Positions 59,715-64,000 of a DNA stretch of 64,000 bases are shown one piece after another (position 1 is the first letter of the stretch; each line of letters begins with the position of its first letter). The stretch spans positions 1 through 64,000 of the forward strand of contig JAQGDQ010000921.1 of NCBI GenBank assembly GCA_030141605.1. The letters are read 5' to 3'. The position numbers were made by a program, and so were the translations under genes. Below the pieces are notes generated by a model, which saw nothing but the letters and a program-made list of their open reading frames with translations, did no database searches and was not told the origin of the DNA. The stretch is from Tubiluchus corallicola (Eukaryota > Priapulida > Priapulimorpha > Priapulimorphida > Tubiluchidae).

Positions 59715-60226
59715 ATATAATGAAAGTTAGGACAGAAAGAATACAAAAACAATTCCTCTCTTACATGATTGTACAGTGAACACTCAGGATAGAAATCATA
59801 AAGAATACAAAAACATTCCTCTTTTACACGAGCGTACAGTGAACATTCATTAGAGAAATCAGAAAGTCTACAAAACATTCCTCTTTTGAATGAGCGTACA
59901 TTGAACACTCAGGATAGAAATCAGGAAGAATACAAAAACATTCCTCTCGTACATGAGCGTGCAGTGAACACTCAGGATAAAAAACAGAAAGAATGCAAAA
60001 ACATTCCTTTCTTACATGAGCTACAGTGAACACTCAGGACAGAAATCAGAAACAATACAAAAACATTCCTCTCTCACATGATCGTACATTGAAAACTGAG
60101 GATAGAAATCAGAAAGAATACAAAAACATTCCTCTCTTACATGAACGTACAGTGAACACTTAGGATAGAAATCAGAAAGAATGCAAAAACATTCCTTTCT
60201 TACATGAGCGTACAGTGAACACACAG
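59715..60226 (-). repeat. 63-bp tandem repeat derived from a LINE C-terminal segment
   Basis: About eight units. On the plus strand each reads GAACACTCAGGATAGAAATC, then AGAAAGAATACAAAAACATT, then CCTCTCTTACATGAGCGTAC, then AGT. Landmark positions are 59781, 59844, 59906, 59969, 60031, 60094, 60157 and 60220, giving spacings of 63, 62, 63, 62, 63, 63 and 63. On the minus strand the unit encodes 21 residues around CSLYAHVREECFCILSD. The two 62-bp units shift the frame, which splits the reading into three overlapping pieces. Confidence 0.92.
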
Positions 60227-60353
60227 TAATTATATGCAATTCATCCTCTACTTTATTCAAACTACAATGTTTACATATCACTTGTATACATATATTTTTC
60301 CGGCTTACGATATCTACCGATTTTGCCAAGCGAAACAGCACAGAGGCACTCAT
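59715..60353 (-). pseudogene. LINE reverse-transcriptase C-terminal zinc finger with amplified tail
   Basis: The 110-codon frame starting at 60353 contains CKHCSLNKVEDELHIITVC: Cys27, Cys30, His40 and Cys45 in a C-x2-C-x9-H-x4-C spacing. This is the pattern of the zinc-binding C-terminal motif found in many metazoan LINE-type reverse transcriptases (often with VEDE before the His). Upstream FRLAKSVDI also fits. Directly after it the usual C-P-LY segment becomes CSLYAHVRKECFC, which is then repeated tandemly. No RT core or endonuclease is present nearby. It is therefore a dead fragment. Confidence 0.7.
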
Positions 60354-60579
60354 CCATTTCCAGGCTAAACTCGGTATTGCTTAAGTTATCAGCTAATCAA
60401 CACAGTTACAGCTATTGTTGTTACAGTGGCAACGACCAGCGAAGCAGCAATATTCATATAGTATAAATAAGATAAACAAGTAAATATACAAAAATATGCC
60501 TGTATAAATATTACATGGACTAGCACATGACTCACACTATATTTTGTTCATCACTAATAATGCCCAAACATTCTACATA

Positions 60580-61199
60580 GTGTTTTTCATATCTAATCCC
60601 CATATTGAATTACGGCTAAAAATACATTTTAACACTTAGAATGGCAACAAAGCGCTTCCACCAAATATTAATTGCAGTGCCAAACTTAAAGAATAGGTTA
60701 AAAATAGAATTAATGGCATGCCAGCCCAGCGCAAGAGATGACATCACAAACTAACATAATTTTCAACAACACAAATATTCCATTGTGCGTCTTGCATGTG
60801 TTTGGGAAAGCAAAATTGAAGTTCTATTGTACAACATTTACTGCGATACACAAAAGTAATTCAAAGATCAAAAGTAAGTTCAAAAATCAGACTAACGTTT
60901 ATTACTGTGCTCACACATGAATGCACGAACGTGTGCACAGCATCACAACTGAACGTCTCTTAGTGAGCGGTGCTGCACGTGTGTTTAGACAACGTGTTTC
61001 CGAAATGTAAACGCTGATGCCCAACTAACTAGCAAATGGCGAAATGGGGCGTAATAGTAAAGAACTAGCAGCGCAAAAGCAAAATTACGTTTCTGTGGTA
61101 ATAATACATAAGTCACTCTTGGAAAATCTTCCCTTTCAATATATTATACGATAAATTGTTTTCAGCTGTAGTTTATGACTGGGTCCTGTTTTCGTTTAA
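60580..61199 (+). mobile_element. MITE-like family C, copy 4 (5' end decayed)
   Basis: Recognisable from AAAATACATTTTAACAC onward. It then shows GATGACATCACAAACTAACA, TTACTGTGCTCACACATGA, AATGGCGAAATG, AAGAACTAGCAGCGC and a right end GGGTCCTGTTTTCGTTTAA. That end is the best inverse match to the family's left end. Confidence 0.7.
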
Positions 61200-61439
61200 C
61201 TATTTGGCGGCGGTAGCAAACTGACAGATCTAGCTATGTGCATCGTAATTCATCTTTCTCGTAATCTGCCATCTTCTCTACAAAGTTTCGAGAAAATCTG
61301 TTAAATAGTTTTTGCGCAATAAGCTTAATGTTGTATAACAGACAAAAAACAACCAAACAAGCAGACAGTGTTGAAGCAACTTCTTTGGAAGAGGTAAAAA
61401 ACCAAATTAATTAAAAAATAATTATTTACACAGGAACCC

Positions 61440-61515
61440 TAGCCCTGAACTTGTGTCATTTTATTCTGGTATCATTTTTACCTGCGCCATTTTACCTGCA
61501 CTATTTTACCTGGTC
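61440..61515. repeat. Short degenerate repeat (CCATTTTACCTGCACTA type)
   Basis: Four or five units of about 17 bp: CATTTTATTCTGGTAT, CATTTTTACCTGCGC, CATTTTACCTGCACT, ATTTTACCTGG. Confidence 0.55.
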
Positions 61516-61684
61516 AACATGGTTTGACTTTGAGTAGATGACTCGCTATATGCCTGCTGTCTAACACGTAAAAACTTCAAGGTAAGGCATCGTCTGCAAA
61601 TCCATGAGCCACTCTAAACCCAGAGAAAATTCTTCAAGCATTTTAAGTGAAGGAATTACATTTACGGCTCTCTATATCAGCCAC

Positions 61685-62311
61685 TAAAGGAGGACAGGAT
61701 GGTTTTTCATTTACTACCCCATTTTCAAGTCCGATAAAAATATACATTTTAACACATTTACTACTGAAAAACTGTTTCTGATAATTAAGTAACAGATTAA
61801 ATATTTAATTAGTGGCTACCGAGCCCAACTATTGATGGCATCTCAAACTAACATAATTTTCAACAGAAAAATATTCCATGAGCGTGTTTCACGTGTTTGC
61901 GAAAACGAAAATTGAAGTACATTGCTACTGTAAGATGTTCAGTGTGTTGTACTAAAACTAGACAAGTTTAAAAATAAAAACTCGAATTTCAAATTTACCG
62001 CTGTACTCGCGCATGAGCTGCCAAACGTTTGCAGTTCATCAAAAACTAATACATCTGAACTAAGAGGTACAGCACCTGTTTTTGTTGCAATGCTTTTCCG
62101 AAATGATGGCGCTAGTGACCGACTACCCAGAGATTGGCGAAATGCATGTGGCAGCGAAGAACTAGTGGCGCGAACTCGAAATTGTGTTTGTGTGGTAATA
62201 ATTCTTTCGCGCCAAGTCATTTTTTGAAAAAAATAGTATGCTTCCTTTCAATATTTTAAAGACTTGATTGTTTTTACCTACAGTTTAAGATTGGGTTCAA
62301 TTTTGCTTTAA
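61685..62311 (+). mobile_element. MITE-like family C, copy 5
   Basis: 627 bp from TAAAGGAGGACAGGATGGTT to TTCAATTTTGCTTTAA, with a complete set of interior landmarks (TTTACTACCCCATTTTCAAG, GGCATCTCAAACTAACATAA, TTACCGCTGTACTCGCGCAT, GAACTAAGAGGTACAGCACC). It is the longest copy and best preserved together with copy 1. A 93-codon minus frame inside is not conserved in the others. Confidence 0.8.
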
Positions 62312-62773
62312 ATCTCTGTTTTTACCTATGCGAAAAACTGCATCTAGCTTTAACGATATCAAGATTTATATAAATAAATATATAAGATTTATATAATCAG
62401 AATTTGCCCAGTAAGCAGAATTAGATTTTCACAGTCATTATCTAATTAATGACATTAATTACATCTAATTTGTTTGCATTTGTTTCGTAGCTTATTTCAG
62501 TCCTGTCAGAGTTTCCAAATATCTGCCCTTATGTACATGCTTACAAAAGACAAATCAAAAAGCAAAAATTAAAACGAAATTTATACTCTTTAACTACGTT
62601 TTAATGTTCTTCACGTTCACTGAAATTGTCACATTTTACTTATCAACAAGTGGTTAATTTTAGTTTAATCCGTTTATTTTACTAGGCGTATTGTTGGTTT
62701 ATAAATACCATGGCGAATGTCTTAAACAGCAGATAGCAGCACTTCTCTCACAAGAACAATTTACATTCCAGAA
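62312..62773. other. No feature seen
   Basis: AT-rich, no gene-like frame and no recognised repeat. Confidence 0.4.
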
Positions 62774-63831
62774 AAAAGCTTTTAGAGTTTAAAGCTTTAT
62801 TCTCAGATAACATCGCTCTGTTGAGTGCAGGTATAATTTACTTAATGACAGATCAATTTCAGACAAAGCTTCTCTGTACATCAGCAAAAATGTTAATCCC
62901 CTTGACTATGTATCAACAAAGATGTTTATCAAGCATAAAGCTGATTAACTATAGAATGATCTTCTGGCTTGAATGCAGACGCTCGTTTTCTAAATAGCAG
63001 ATCAATTTACAAACACGACTCCCTCATCTCAACAACAAAAGCTTTATCCTGTTGTAAGCTGATTAACTGTAAGATAATTTGCTGAAATCCAAGAAAACAA
63101 GCAGCTAGTCAGTTCACCAGAAATTATCCCTCTAGCAGCCAATTGGGGAATATTTGTAAACTGTTAGGGATGATGATAGAAAGCTTCCCGCTTAGAAAAA
63201 CAAAATTCCTAAAAATAAATGCGAGTAGAAATAAGTAAGTGTTAACTAGACATTTCAAAAACACATTTATTTTCATAAACGCCGTTACTAACACAACCAA
63301 ATAAAAGTTTGTTTATCTGATATTCCCTGCTGCTGTGTGACAATTAATACTTGAAACGTGACCAAAAGTTTAACAGTTTAACAAATATGTCAGAATTATC
63401 GCCAAAGATGTTTTAAGAAGTTTTAAAAGTCGCTCTTTACTAGATGTCACTGGTTCTATCACGAGGCTCATGTTAATTTCCGCAAAACTATAAACAACTT
63501 CTATTGCGCTGTTAGGGACTAACAAATTGCTAAAATGTTTTGTTGATGTTTCAAAGCTTGTTAATCAGCTTATAAGATCAAGTTAAAATATTAACATCAG
63601 CCCACTGATAATGCCGTGCTTAGCGCAAAAGTGACCATTGTTCCATCAAGTATTCAAGGTGGGATAATTTAACCTATGGCAGCAGTTTAAATTGATTAAA
63701 CAATTGTACCTGCAAATTGGACAAAAGGAATGGCATGACGAAAATGGTGAAAAGAATCAATTGAATTACATGCAATATGAGAGGGGATGAGAGAAGAGTG
63801 AGAGAAACAGAGAGAGAAGAACATAGAGAAT

Positions 63832-63912
<81 letters not shown>

Positions 63913-64000
63913 AAGAGAATCCAGTGTCCTTGATCGTAAGGTTGAGATAATGACATTTAAGGATGTTTCAGGCTGCTATCAGTGTTTGGAATCTACAACT
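62774..64000 (+). repeat. Dispersed repeat D, copy 3, runs off the window
   Basis: 62774-62960 matches 46795-46990. From about 62955 it follows D copies 1 and 2 (TGAATGCAGACGCTCGTTTT, CAACAACAAAAGCTTTATCC, TTTATTTTCATAAACGCCG). The GA tract is at 63780-63918, followed by TCCAGTGTCCTTGATCGTAA and TATCAGTGTTTGGAATCTAC, which matches copy 2 at 53802-53884. The right boundary lies outside the window. Confidence 0.85.
63780..63918. repeat. (GA)n microsatellite in repeat D copy 3
   Basis: Interrupted AG/AGG sequence becoming a pure AG run of about 40 units, at the position occupied by GA tracts in the other D copies. Confidence 0.97.

Noticed and set aside
59715-60226. CRISPR array
   Set aside because: The tandem units are contiguous 63-bp repeats without unique spacers, in a eukaryotic repeat context. 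The same applies to the 21.1, 9.1, 41.5 and 50.7 kb arrays.

Overview
The window looks like non-genic, repeat-dominated nuclear DNA of an invertebrate animal. It is AT-rich, has no bacterial operon structure and no confidently recognisable host gene. It is packed with long di- and trinucleotide microsatellites, minisatellites, MITE-like elements and metazoan-type LTR retrotransposons (BEL/Pao, plus a Gypsy-type Gag). The species cannot be named from the sequence. A marine invertebrate would fit the microsatellite and BEL/Pao content, but that is only an impression.

Layout. 0.5-6.4 kb: an intact 1977-codon BEL/Pao Gag-Pol polyprotein on the minus strand, the only long undamaged reading frame. 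7.7-8.7 kb: a dispersed repeat (family E) and a GC-richer block. 8.7-13.1 kb: a modular repeat complex (modules X, L and S) with a 69-bp minisatellite, GA tracts and an ATT array; it recurs in reverse orientation at 41.1-43.6 kb. 13.6-14.2 kb: a 521-bp element with perfect 20-bp terminal inverted repeats. 14-17 kb: MITE-like families C and B. 17.5-21 kb: unassigned, possibly decayed coding DNA. 21.1-22.15 kb: a 63-bp satellite with a 189-bp higher-order repeat and a long ATG-less open frame. 25-29 kb: two more family B copies. 29.1-33.1 kb: a decayed Gypsy-type gag between ~1-kb LTR-like arms in inverted orientation. 33.2-36.3 kb: a second, broken and integrase-less BEL/Pao copy that carries a PHD-like finger. 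36.3-38.9 kb: AT-rich and empty. 39-40.6, 46.8-47.1, 52.6-54.0 and 62.8-64 kb: repeat family D with GA tracts. 45.1 kb: a compound triplet array. 47-52.5 kb: family E and B copies, a degenerate ~17-bp repeat and a 46-bp minisatellite. 56-58.7 kb: simple repeats, a foldback element with ~90-bp arms and half of a family B element. 59.7-60.35 kb: a C-terminal zinc-finger remnant of a LINE reverse transcriptase in which one 21-codon segment has been amplified in tandem. 60.6-62.3 kb: two family C copies.

The coding content is retroelement only. The first BEL/Pao polyprotein keeps every expected catalytic motif from Gag to integrase, so it could have been mobile recently. All other retroelement genes are broken. 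The non-autonomous repeats (B, C, the foldback, the TIR element and the X/L/S modules) have no matching transposase here, so any enzyme that moved them would have to be elsewhere in the genome. I did not find a convincing new cellular system. The most unusual structures are the gag between inverted LTR-like arms, the amplified LINE finger segment, the 63/189-bp satellite and the inverted modular repeat pair.
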